Source: Pythium myriotylum
Taxonomy: Eukaryota; Oomycota; Peronosporomycetes; Pythiales; Pythiaceae
Reading direction: 5' to 3'
NCBI GenBank assembly: GCA_023091665.1
Contig: JALJCQ010000001.1
Coordinates: forward strand, 2,976,001 to 3,040,000
DNA: 64,000 bases
The position numbers and the translations under genes were made by a program. The notes beneath the pieces were generated by a model, which saw only the letters and a program-made list of their open reading frames with translations, was not told where the DNA came from and did not search any database. Of the stretch, positions 9,147 through 17,899 are shown piece by piece (the stretch's first letter is position 1; each line of letters starts with the position of its first letter).

Positions 9147-12100
9147 CTAGTACTCGTTGTAACTGGTGCTGTTATCGAGGTCGTCGAGCTCGTCTTGTTC
9201 TTCAGAGAGCAGGAACGTGCTGAAGTCGTTCGGGTACGTGGCTTCCTGGCCGAAGAGGCTCAGCAGCACGGGCAGCAGCACCATGCCGTGGAAGAAGCCG
9301 AGCACGACGATCCCAAGGTACATGCGGAAAAAGTAGACGCGGAAAAGCATAGACGGCGCGAACGCCAGCACGCCGATGCCGCAAAATTTGGTCAGCGTGA
9401 TGCCCGAGACGATCGACGCGCCGACGCTCGCGAGCGCGTGCTTGGTGTGGTCGTCGCCTGTGATGCCGAGCCGGTTTTGCCGCGAGAAGGCGAACTGGTG
9501 GGTCATGTGGACGCAGAACTCGACGCCGAGACCCACACATGCCAGCAGGTTCACCACAGAGACAGCGTTCATCGAGGTCGCGATCGGCGAGAGCGAGTTC
9601 CAGAGGAACAAGTACCCGAGCAGACTCAGCGTCATCGACAGCACACAGACGATCACGATGACACTGAGCCGCAGACTTCTGTCCATCAGTAGGAACACGC
9701 ACACGAACACGACGAGCAGTGCGAGCAGGATGCTTTGCAGTGCGATGCCTTGAATGTACGTGTACTGCTCCTCATAGACGAAGAAGAGCGTATACGGGAA
9801 GATCTGCGCGCCTTGAAACTTTTCCTGCCAAACAGACGTGATCTTGTGCATGTAGTAGTACGAGTTGACAAACATCGACTGGTTCTTGAGCGCGTTCACT
9901 TGGAACCGCATGCGGGAGCCTCGAATGCCGTTCGGGAGATGCGTCTTCGGGTCCTCCTTGAATACCAAATCACCTTCGTACTGCGCTCCGCACAACCCAA
10001 AGCCCTGGCAGCACTGTGAGTCAATAGAAATTTGCGAGAAGTTTTTGACTAGCGGGTAGAACAGCGAGTTTGGCGTGATATTCCCGTTGTGGAATCCAGG
10101 AGCACTGACGACCTCGTAAGGGAAGGGATCGAGTGGCTGTTCTGGACAATCACAGTTTCCGTCCTTAATTTTTTCATCGAGGAAATATCGCATCTGGCGC
10201 CACTGGTTGAATGTCTGAAGCCATGAGTAGATCGGGAGTTGAATGTACTGTCGAATGTTGGAGAAGTCGTCAATGAGCTGGTTTGTCTGCAGCTGCACCG
10301 TTGCATTAGTGTAATCGATATTGTCACCAAGAACAAGATACGCTGGAGGACCGGCTTCACCAAGCTTCGTCTGCACGCGGAAATACTCGTGCAGGTAAAA
10401 GTCAGTCGGGACGGCCAGCTCCTGCTCGAGGCCGAGGGGGATATGCTCAGAGCCGACGATACTCAGCAGCACAAACGTAATCGACGAGAGCAAGACCACG
10501 AGCTTTGTCGATCGGCGAGTGATGAACGGTGCATACGTCTTAATAATGAACGACTTGATCACACCACCTCGTTCGTCAATTCGGCCACTCGGGGACTGGG
10601 GCAGATTTGGAGATGACATTTTCTCGGGGGTAAGCGAAATAGCACGACGAGCCCATGGGAACAAGTCATAGCGACGAGCTCGGACACGGCGAGTGTCTAG
10701 AACCAGCGCGGCGGCAAACCATGTGAGCTGGAGTACGTAGTCGGCGAGTACAGCGACTGCTGCGACAATGCAAAACGACGTCAGCGCGGGAATTCGCGTG
10801 AGTGCCCCAACAAGGAACGCCAGACACTCCGAGACGGCCGCGACGGTGATCGAAGGCCCTACGTTGACCATCGTCTCGGCCATGATCTTGCTCAGCATTT
10901 CATCTTCCTCCTTGCGACGTCGAGGCATATTGGAACTAGAGGGCGAGAGCCCCCGAAGTCCAGCGATCCGATCGAACTCGTTCGTAAGGATGAACATGTT
11001 ATCGACTCCTATCGCGAGAATCAGAAACGGCACAACTTCCAGCGTGATCATCGTTACATCCATCGAGAACAACGCGCTGCAAATACCCATCGAGATTCCG
11101 AGCGACAATAACACGATCAAGATTCCAGTGAAGCCGAGTCCGAATCTGGAGTGGATCGGGTGGGCAAACTTGCCGAGTGATAATGAAACGTAGAAGAACA
11201 TGACGAAGTAGCTGACGACGACGATAAAAGCGTTTTGGCTAGTCTGCACGTCAAGCGAATCAGCGACCGATCGCTGCGCCATGTATGTCAACTGCATCCC
11301 GTCGGCGCTTGTGTCATTCTGTAACTTCGATGCAGCTTCTTCACCAAGACCAATGAAGACCTGGCGTTCCCACTCTTCCACTGCAGTTGTGTACGTTTCA
11401 TTGTCTGGGTTGTTGTGGAGCAAGAACGTCACGAATAGGGCCTTCGCCCTGTGTGTCGACTCACCGCATGGGTCTGGGTTTTCGTGGCAGTTGTCTGTCG
11501 TGATTCCGCCAAACACAACGTTGCGCATCACTGGCACTCCATTCTGGTCCATGCACGGCGAGCGATCCTTGAGCGTCGGGTCTGTCGTCTGGCACACCGT
11601 CGTGAGCTTGATATCGGGATCATTCTCGAGCAGCGTGCGGTTCCCAAGCCAATACTGGAACGGACTCGTGACGAGACATCCTTTTCCTTTGATTGGTCGG
11701 TAGCAGAAATCCTCGAGCGAGTACGTGCGATTGGCCACTCGCACCGAGGCCTTGCGCATGGCAAGCTCCACGTCGGCGAGCTTGAGCAGGTACTTGCGAT
11801 CGATCAGGTCGTCTGCTCGCGTCGTCGGCTCGCTGTCGTTCGCACACGTCGCATACTTGTCCCTCGCGAGACGGTGCCTGGCGGCTGCATCGTCGCGGTC
11901 GACGTAGAAAATGAGTTGCTGGACGCGGAAGAACGGCCCGAAGAGCTCGTTGAAGTTGGTTTGCTCGCGCGCCGCGACCGACGACGGCGGCACCCAGAGC
12001 TCCTGCGGGTCCGTCTGCACGCGCACGCTTTGGAGCCCGAGGCAGAGCAAGAGGCTCGTGGCGAGCGCGAGCGCAGAGACGAGCCACGGGCGCCGCCCGC

Positions 12101-12215
12101 AGAAGGCGCCGACTCCGCGCAGCGTCGGCATGGGTGGGCGTCGAGTCTTTCGTGCGGAAGGGAAGAAAGCTGGATGCGAACTTAGTGGAGCGGCTCGTGG
12201 AGCTCCCTGCGACAT
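9147..12215 (-). CDS. NPC1/Patched-like transporter lacking the NPC1 N-terminal sterol-binding domain
   Basis: A single-exon, 1022-residue (or 994 from the internal ATG at 12131) RND-type membrane protein. An N-terminal helix is followed by TDPQELWVPPSS and FNELFGPFFRVQQLIFYVD, both close to the NPC1 segment after its N-terminal domain. A luminal domain follows, then five helices forming a sterol-sensing domain with the conserved AIGVDNMFILTNEFDRI. A second luminal domain with several Cys and a second helix bundle with GLGVEFCVHMTHQF close the protein. NPC1-type proteins move cholesterol out of the endolysosome. The Cys-rich NPC1 N-terminal domain is absent, and there is no room for it before the divergent START gene. 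Plasma-membrane Patched-like function is an alternative. Confidence 0.88.
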   Translation of the reverse strand: MSQGAPRAAPLSSHPAFFPSARKTRRPPMPTLRGVGAFCGRRPWLVSALALATSLLLCLGLQSVRVQTDPQELWVPPSSVAAREQTNFNELFGPFFRVQQLIFYVDRDDAAARHRLARDKYATCANDSEPTTRADDLIDRKYLLKLADVELAMRKASVRVANRTYSLEDFCYRPIKGKGCLVTSPFQYWLGNRTLLENDPDIKLTTVCQTTDPTLKDRSPCMDQNGVPVMRNVVFGGITTDNCHENPDPCGESTHRAKALFVTFLLHNNPDNETYTTAVEEWERQVFIGLGEEAASKLQNDTSADGMQLTYMAQRSVADSLDVQTSQNAFIVVVSYFVMFFYVSLSLGKFAHPIHSRFGLGFTGILIVLLSLGISMGICSALFSMDVTMITLEVVPFLILAIGVDNMFILTNEFDRIAGLRGLSPSSSNMPRRRKEEDEMLSKIMAETMVNVGPSITVAAVSECLAFLVGALTRIPALTSFCIVAAVAVLADYVLQLTWFAAALVLDTRRVRARRYDLFPWARRAISLTPEKMSSPNLPQSPSGRIDERGGVIKSFIIKTYAPFITRRSTKLVVLLSSITFVLLSIVGSEHIPLGLEQELAVPTDFYLHEYFRVQTKLGEAGPPAYLVLGDNIDYTNATVQLQTNQLIDDFSNIRQYIQLPIYSWLQTFNQWRQMRYFLDEKIKDGNCDCPEQPLDPFPYEVVSAPGFHNGNITPNSLFYPLVKNFSQISIDSQCCQGFGLCGAQYEGDLVFKEDPKTHLPNGIRGSRMRFQVNALKNQSMFVNSYYYMHKITSVWQEKFQGAQIFPYTLFFVYEEQYTYIQGIALQSILLALLVVFVCVFLLMDRSLRLSVIVIVCVLSMTLSLLGYLFLWNSLSPIATSMNAVSVVNLLACVGLGVEFCVHMTHQFAFSRQNRLGITGDDHTKHALASVGASIVSGITLTKFCGIGVLAFAPSMLFRVYFFRMYLGIVVLGFFHGMVLLPVLLSLFGQEATYPNDFSTFLLSEEQDELDDLDNSTSYNEY

Positions 12216-12684
12216 GCGCCAGTAAGTTCGATGTGTCCAAGTTCAACGAGTCGGGGTATCCCAGAGAGGAGTAAACGTACCCCTCCGTCGCGTAACGTAA
12301 CGTTCCATCAGAGCAATCGATGACGCCGAGATCCACGGCCGCCATCCGCTTCGGGAATAGGTTTACGCATGAACATTTATATGTTCGTCAAATCGATATA
12401 ACTATGAAAGTATTCACAGTACATAAAGACCTTTGATAATACATACATGGGATAAAGATGATGCAATCAATAAACGAATGGATGAGCTCCTGAGCAAGTC
12501 ATCTTCGTCCGGTGCGAAAAGCTCGAGGGTCTGGAATGGTGGCAATGGCGCACAGAGTGGACAGGGATGGGGCCCTCGAGAGGGATCGTTGACGGCTCTT
12601 CCTCCTGCTCGCCAAGACAGTATCTATCATTTTCTTATTCCTCTCGGCGACGTTCTCCCCCTCCCCGCAGGCTCCAGGACGACC
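12216..12684. other. AT-rich divergent intergenic region
   Basis: This 469-bp gap separates the NPC1-like gene (-) from the START gene (+). It holds CGTAACGTAACGTT near 12292 and an inverted repeat GAACAT/ATGTTC at 12372-12387. The frame open upstream of 12685 is judged to be leader because it lacks similarity to the paralogue and a C-rich tract precedes the ATG. Confidence 0.4.
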
Positions 12685-13416
12685 ATGGCTTCCGTCGGCA
12701 CGCCCGTGATCCACGACAAGTACCGCGAGGTGCTCGAGAAGCAGATCGCGCGCATGCTCCACGACATGGACGACGAGGCGTCGTGGAACTTCCACTCGGA
12801 GAAGGCCGGCGTCAAGGGCTACACGCGCATCGAAGAAGGGCTCACGGCCGCGCGCGGCGTGGGCCACATCCCCGTGAACCCGCGCGCCGTGTGGCACGCC
12901 ATCATGGACGTGGGCAGCCGCAAGAGCTACGACGCGCAGCTCAACTACGGCAAGCGCCTCGAGGTGCTCGACGCGCAGACCGTCGTGGACCAGCTCGAGT
13001 ACAACGGCATGCTCTTTGTCTCGGGCCGCGATTTCGTCACCGTGGTCCACTGGCGCGTGCTGCCGGACGACACGATCATCGTCGTGGCGCAGAGCACCGA
13101 GCACGAGGCCGCGCCCGTCAAGGACAAGGTCGTGCGCGGCGAAGTGGGCATCGCCGGCTGGCGCCTCGTGCCGGACGCCGACTACAAGGGCTGCCAGGTG
13201 ACGTACATGGTCAAGACCGACCTCAAGGGCAGCATCCCGGCGCGCATTGCCGGCAAGGCCGCGGGCGACCAGCCCTACCTCATCTCGGAGCTCACCAAGG
13301 TGCTCCAGAAGGACAAGGACCTCGCCCGCTTCGACGCGCTCGGCAAGGTCGTCAACACGGGTGCCGCCGAGAAGGCCGCCGAGGCCACCAGCGAGGCCAC
13401 CAGCGACGCCGCCTAA
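12685..13416 (+). CDS. START-domain lipid-binding protein
   Basis: From the ATG at 12685 this is a 243-residue protein made almost wholly of one START domain. Recognisable blocks are SWNFHSEKAGVKGYTR, RAVWHAIMDV, LDAQTVVD, VSGRDFVTVVHWRVL, GWRLVPDADYKG and TDLKGSIPARI. It ends in an Ala/Glu/Thr tail. These are the strands and helices of the lipid pocket; the ligand (sterol, phospholipid or other) cannot be read from sequence. There is no signal peptide or membrane anchor, so it is expected to be cytosolic. It is a close paralogue of the second START domain of the next gene (14567-17701), which shows local duplication of the domain. The open frame extends upstream to 12433, but the chosen ATG matches the domain start. 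Confidence 0.85.
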   Translation: MASVGTPVIHDKYREVLEKQIARMLHDMDDEASWNFHSEKAGVKGYTRIEEGLTAARGVGHIPVNPRAVWHAIMDVGSRKSYDAQLNYGKRLEVLDAQTVVDQLEYNGMLFVSGRDFVTVVHWRVLPDDTIIVVAQSTEHEAAPVKDKVVRGEVGIAGWRLVPDADYKGCQVTYMVKTDLKGSIPARIAGKAAGDQPYLISELTKVLQKDKDLARFDALGKVVNTGAAEKAAEATSEATSDAA

Positions 13417-14566
13417 GTCGCTGTTCGTCGGTGTTCTTTGTCGGATCCACGACTCTCTCCCCTCACAAGACTCCATGGGGCTTCGAATCCCCTTAGCACT
13501 AGTAATACTACCTACTTACCCTCCTTTGATCATCCTCTGGGGTGTGCTTCTCTCTCTTCTCCACTGCCTCCTGCATGCGCGCAGTGCACATGGCTACGCT
13601 CGGGAAGTTCAAGCTTCCAAAAGAAGATGGATGCTCGCCGTGCCCATCTCTGCTGCAGAGAACGAAGAGCTCTTCGCGCGGGCCCGTGACCGCCCCGAGT
13701 CACCGCGGCGGGCCGGAGCCAGTCGACGCGGCAGTGGTCCTTCGACTGACGCCTGTCAACGGGAAGAGCTCTTTTCCGCGCGAGCGAGCGCGCCACATCC
13801 CAGTGAGCAATCCACGGCGCCGGGCAATCTCCCATCGCTGGTCGACGTGAACGAATGACGCGCGCTCATCAAAACCCCGTTTTCTGCAAGTGACCTCAGG
13901 ACTCACTATCAGGGCTAGGGCAGGCGGACGTCCGCCCCGCCTGTAGTCAGTCCTTGACCTCTGAGAATGGATAGATGGAATGCATCCGATGCATTCGTTT
14001 TGTTACGAATACATTCGTTTTCTCCTGGCAAGAAAACTGTCGAGAATGGATAAACTCGGAACTTGATGTCCGGACCACCCGCGCGAACTCTATGCACGCC
14101 GAATGTCCACGAAATCAGGCCGCTGGTGGGAGGCAAACGGGGAGCCGGATTCCTCGAGCGCCGCCATCATCGCCGCGAGCCAAGATCCCGGCACCGGGGC
14201 TCCCAGCGTTGGTAGAAACCCGGAGACGCTGGCGACGCCTCCATCCGGATCGTTCGTCCATGCTGTTTTTTTTTCTTTTATTTCGTTCGGTCCGCCAGTA
14301 AGCTTATAATTTTTTTTTTTCGGGAGAGGCTGTGCCGCCATCTGAGACACTGGCGCATGTTACTTTATTTTTTTCATTTTTTTTGTTGACGGCCTCCGTG
14401 CTCGCGTCGACACGCGAACCCTCCCGGTGCAAGCGACGGGGCAGTTCCCAGAACCGTTCCATCGAGCGGACGGCCGTCCCCTCGCGTCCGCTCGGGAGCT
14501 CCCCATTCGAATTGAGCTCCCCATTTCGCCATTAGACGACACGCCCCGCCGACTTCCCCACGTTCC
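13417..14566. other. Intergenic region with two long perfect palindromes
   Basis: No convincing gene is visible in 1150 bp. The stretch contains a 14-bp palindrome GGCGGACGTCCGCC (13923-13936), a 19-bp palindrome with arms GAATGCATC/GATGCATTC around a central C (13978-13996), poly-T runs near 14265-14390, and a direct repeat of GAGCTCCCCATT just before the next start codon. The short open frames on both strands have compositional bias only. Confidence 0.45.
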
Positions 14567-17500
14567 ATGGCGTCGTTCGACCCGAGCGCGAGCTCTTCCT
14601 CGGTCGGCGGCGGGGGCTTCTACCCGCCGCGCAAGTCGGGCCATCTCTACAAGAAGACGGGCCTCGCGCGCCAATGGAAGACGCGCTTCTTCTCGCTCGA
14701 AGGCTCGATGCTCTACTACTACAAGCGCGAGGGCGACACCGTGCCCAAGGGCATCGTCGTGCTCACGGGCTGCCAGATCAAGCTCACGCGCGACAAAAAG
14801 TACTACAGCTTCCGCATCTCGCACCCCAAGACCTCCAAGGTCTACGACCTCGCGGCCACGCTCCAGAGCCGCACCGAGGACTGGGTCGAGGCGCTGCGCG
14901 ACGGCGCGCAGGCCGCCTTCGCCACGGCGCCGCCCGGGCGCTCCGACTCGATCGACTCGATCCCGACGCTGCCCGAGCCCGAGCCCACGCCCGCGCTCTC
15001 CATGTCGAGCTTCACCATGGACGAGTCGGACCTCTTCGTCATCGCCACCGAGGACGCCGACCTCCCGGACGAACACAAGGCCGACTTGGAGGCGCTCATG
15101 TGCGAGTTCATGGAGCAGGCGCGCGACGACGCCGAAGGGTGGAAGCTCCACGCCGAGCAGCGCGACTGCCAGGTCTACGTGCGCGCGGCCTCGCGCATGG
15201 GCTCGTGCAAGGGCGTCGGCTTCGTGGCGCACCACCCGTACCTGATCGTCAAACTGCTGCTCGAGCTCAGCCGCCGGTACACGTTTGACCCGCAGGTTCT
15301 CGCGACGGCGCGGCCCCACGTGTACGACGACCACACGTTCATCGACCACCTCACATACAAGGCCGTCTTCCCGGCCTCGGCGCGCGATTTCGTGCACGTG
15401 ACCCACTGGCGCGTGCTCCACAGCGGCGCGATCTTGCTCGTGGCCACGTCGCTCAAAGAAGACAGCAAGTACCGCCCCAAGAAAGACGTCGTGCGCGCGC
15501 GCACCGTGCTCGCTGGTTTCCTCATCACGCCCAACGACGAGTACTCGGGCGCGACCGTGCACTACATCGTCAAGGCCGACGTCAAGGGCGGCATCCCGAC
15601 GGCTCTGCAGACCAAGATGTTTGTCAAGCAGGCGTTTGTCATCGACGGCTTACGGCGCGCGCTCGAGGACGAGGAGTACGAACACAAGCACCCGGAGGAG
15701 CTGCCGCGCGTGACCAACCGCACGATCTTCGACATTGCGCCGCTCGAGCTCGACGAGCACGAGGAGAACCGGTCGGCGACCGAGTCAGCGTCCACGGACG
15801 CCGAGGCCACGGACGACGAGGAGTTCTCGTCGCAGCGTGGCTCGAGCTTGAGCGCGATCCCGAAAGAAGGCCTCGTGGCCGTGCCGGACAAGTACCGAGA
15901 CCTCATCAACAAGGCCATCGCACGCATGGACCTCGAGATCAACGATCCGTCCTGGAACTTCCACTCGGAGAAGCACGGCATCAAGGCGTATACCAAGGTG
16001 GACGGCTCGCTGACGGCCGCCAAGGGCACGGGCCACGTGCCGATCCACCCGCGCGCGCTCTGGGAGGCCATCCTCGACGTGGACCTCAAGAAGACGTACG
16101 ACTCGTCGCTCGCGCAGGGCAAGCGCCTCCGCGTTCTGGACGCACAGACCGTGGTCGACTACCTTGAGTACAAGCCCGTGTTTGTCGTCTCTGGACGTGA
16201 TTTCTGCAATCTCGTCCACTGGCGAGTGCTGGCAAACGGCACGATCATCATCGTAGCTCAGAGCATCGAGGACCTCGCGCTGTGTCCGAGCAAAGAGCCC
16301 AAGATCGTGCGAGCGGATCTACACATCGCCGGCTGGAAGATCGAGCCCGACGCCGACTACTTGGGCTGCAACGTGACGTTCATGATCAAGACGGACCTCA
16401 AGGGCAGCATCCCGTCGCGCATCACATCCAAGGTCGCGGCCGAGCAGCCGTACCTGATTGACCAGCTCGCACAGCTGCTCAAGAAGCGCAACGACCTCGC
16501 TCGTTTCAAGAGCCTCGGCCCGCTGACCAACTCGATCCTGGACAAGGCTCCACGCAGCAGCGTCACGACGAGATCGACGCTCAGCTCGTCCATGGTGTCG
16601 TCGTCCACTCGGTCCAAGACCCTGTCATCTTCAAACCGCTCATCGCTCATGAGCCGGGCAACTGAGACCGACGCGGAAGGCGCAATCACCAAGAAGCTCG
16701 ACTCGAGCAAACCCAGCGAGCAGGTCACAGACGTGATCGACAAGTCGGACATGACGAGCATGACCGGCTTTCTTGTAGGAAACGGCGTCCAGTTCGCTCT
16801 CGCGATCGTGGCGCTCAAGATTGTGAGCCTGCCAGGCGTGCTCCACTACGGCGTGGTCGTCTACCTCGCCGTGTACTTCTTGACGATGCTGTACATGGGC
16901 CCGAGCCACATGTCAGCGCGTCGCAAGCTCATGATCGCGACGTTCGGACCGCCCGACAGCGGCATGATCCTCGGCACACTCTCGATCAATGTCACGCGCA
17001 CGCAGCAGTACATCGCCGAGAAGCGCGCCAAGACGGGCGACCACATCACCATCACGCACATCGTTCTACGCGCGATCGGTGCAGCGCTCGGCCGTACGCC
17101 GTCAGTGAACGGCCACCTCGTCTTCGGCAACTACTACCAGGCTCCTACCGTCGACGTTTCGTGCCTCGTGGCTGTCGGCGGCGGCAAAGATCTCGGCGTC
17201 TGCCGCCTGCCAGCGTGCGACAAGATGTCACTCGCGGAAGTCTGCAGCCGCGTGCGTGGCGACGCGACCAAGCTACGAAGCGGTAAGGACAAGGCCCAGG
17301 AAGACCGCAACAAGCTGCTGCGCATTCTGCCGACGTGGGTCGTGCGTCCGGTGACGAACCTCGTCGGCTGGCTCGGTGGTTCGCTCGGACTGCGTATCCC
17401 TCCGCTCGGCGTCGAGCCTTACATGTTTGGCAGCTGCATGGTCACGTCTGTGGGCATGATGGGGCTCGAACTCGCGTTCGCTCCGATTACACCGTACGCG

Positions 17501-17701
17501 CAGACGCCCATGCTCGTGACCATCGGCGCCATCAAGGACGCGGCCGTGGTCGAGGACGGCAAGGTCGTAGTACGACCGATGCTCACGCTCACGACGACGA
17601 TCGACCACCGCTTTGTGGACGGCTCGCAGGCTGCAAGAATGGCCGACTGGCTGACAAAATGCATCGCCGACCCGACGCTCATCGAGCCCGTGGACGCGTA
17701 A
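14567..17701 (+). CDS. PH-START-START-transmembrane-E2-acyltransferase-like fusion protein
   Basis: A single-exon, 1044-residue protein with an unusual order of domains. Residues about 23-118 are a PH domain (SGHLYKKTGLARQWKTRFF through to TEDWVEALR). About 170-390 is a first, divergent START domain. About 425-665 is a second START domain (SWNFHSEKHGIKAYTK, LDAQTVVDYLEY, VSGRDFCNLVHWRVL) very like the neighbouring START protein. A Ser/Thr-rich linker and a hydrophobic region (about 740-785) follow. The last 240 residues resemble the catalytic domain of 2-oxoacid dehydrogenase E2 acyltransferases (CAT fold): TLSINVTR, ITHIVLRAIGAALGR and the active-site block TIDHRFVDG, where His1014 and Asp1018 fit the HxxxDG motif. 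No lipoyl or E3-binding domain is present. A membrane-bound lipid-transfer/acyl-transfer role is inferred. Confidence 0.85.
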   Translation: MASFDPSASSSSVGGGGFYPPRKSGHLYKKTGLARQWKTRFFSLEGSMLYYYKREGDTVPKGIVVLTGCQIKLTRDKKYYSFRISHPKTSKVYDLAATLQSRTEDWVEALRDGAQAAFATAPPGRSDSIDSIPTLPEPEPTPALSMSSFTMDESDLFVIATEDADLPDEHKADLEALMCEFMEQARDDAEGWKLHAEQRDCQVYVRAASRMGSCKGVGFVAHHPYLIVKLLLELSRRYTFDPQVLATARPHVYDDHTFIDHLTYKAVFPASARDFVHVTHWRVLHSGAILLVATSLKEDSKYRPKKDVVRARTVLAGFLITPNDEYSGATVHYIVKADVKGGIPTALQTKMFVKQAFVIDGLRRALEDEEYEHKHPEELPRVTNRTIFDIAPLELDEHEENRSATESASTDAEATDDEEFSSQRGSSLSAIPKEGLVAVPDKYRDLINKAIARMDLEINDPSWNFHSEKHGIKAYTKVDGSLTAAKGTGHVPIHPRALWEAILDVDLKKTYDSSLAQGKRLRVLDAQTVVDYLEYKPVFVVSGRDFCNLVHWRVLANGTIIIVAQSIEDLALCPSKEPKIVRADLHIAGWKIEPDADYLGCNVTFMIKTDLKGSIPSRITSKVAAEQPYLIDQLAQLLKKRNDLARFKSLGPLTNSILDKAPRSSVTTRSTLSSSMVSSSTRSKTLSSSNRSSLMSRATETDAEGAITKKLDSSKPSEQVTDVIDKSDMTSMTGFLVGNGVQFALAIVALKIVSLPGVLHYGVVVYLAVYFLTMLYMGPSHMSARRKLMIATFGPPDSGMILGTLSINVTRTQQYIAEKRAKTGDHITITHIVLRAIGAALGRTPSVNGHLVFGNYYQAPTVDVSCLVAVGGGKDLGVCRLPACDKMSLAEVCSRVRGDATKLRSGKDKAQEDRNKLLRILPTWVVRPVTNLVGWLGGSLGLRIPPLGVEPYMFGSCMVTSVGMMGLELAFAPITPYAQTPMLVTIGAIKDAAVVEDGKVVVRPMLTLTTTIDHRFVDGSQAARMADWLTKCIADPTLIEPVDA

Positions 17702-17899
17702 TCGACAGAGACAGAAAGACAGAGAGAAGGAGAAAGAGAGAGTGCCCTGGCAAACAGAATTTTGGACAATCACAAGAGACCTGGTTGTTGTGTACGACGA
17801 GAGAGAATAGGATGAGAGAAACTCCAACGGCAGAGTTTCCTGCATATACTAGGGAATTAATTAACGATCGATCAGCAACAGGAACTCCCAGCAACTCCG

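Noticed and set aside
12433..12684. Possible 84-residue N-terminal extension of the START protein
   Set aside because: No similarity to the paralogue, and the domain starts just after the ATG at 12685.
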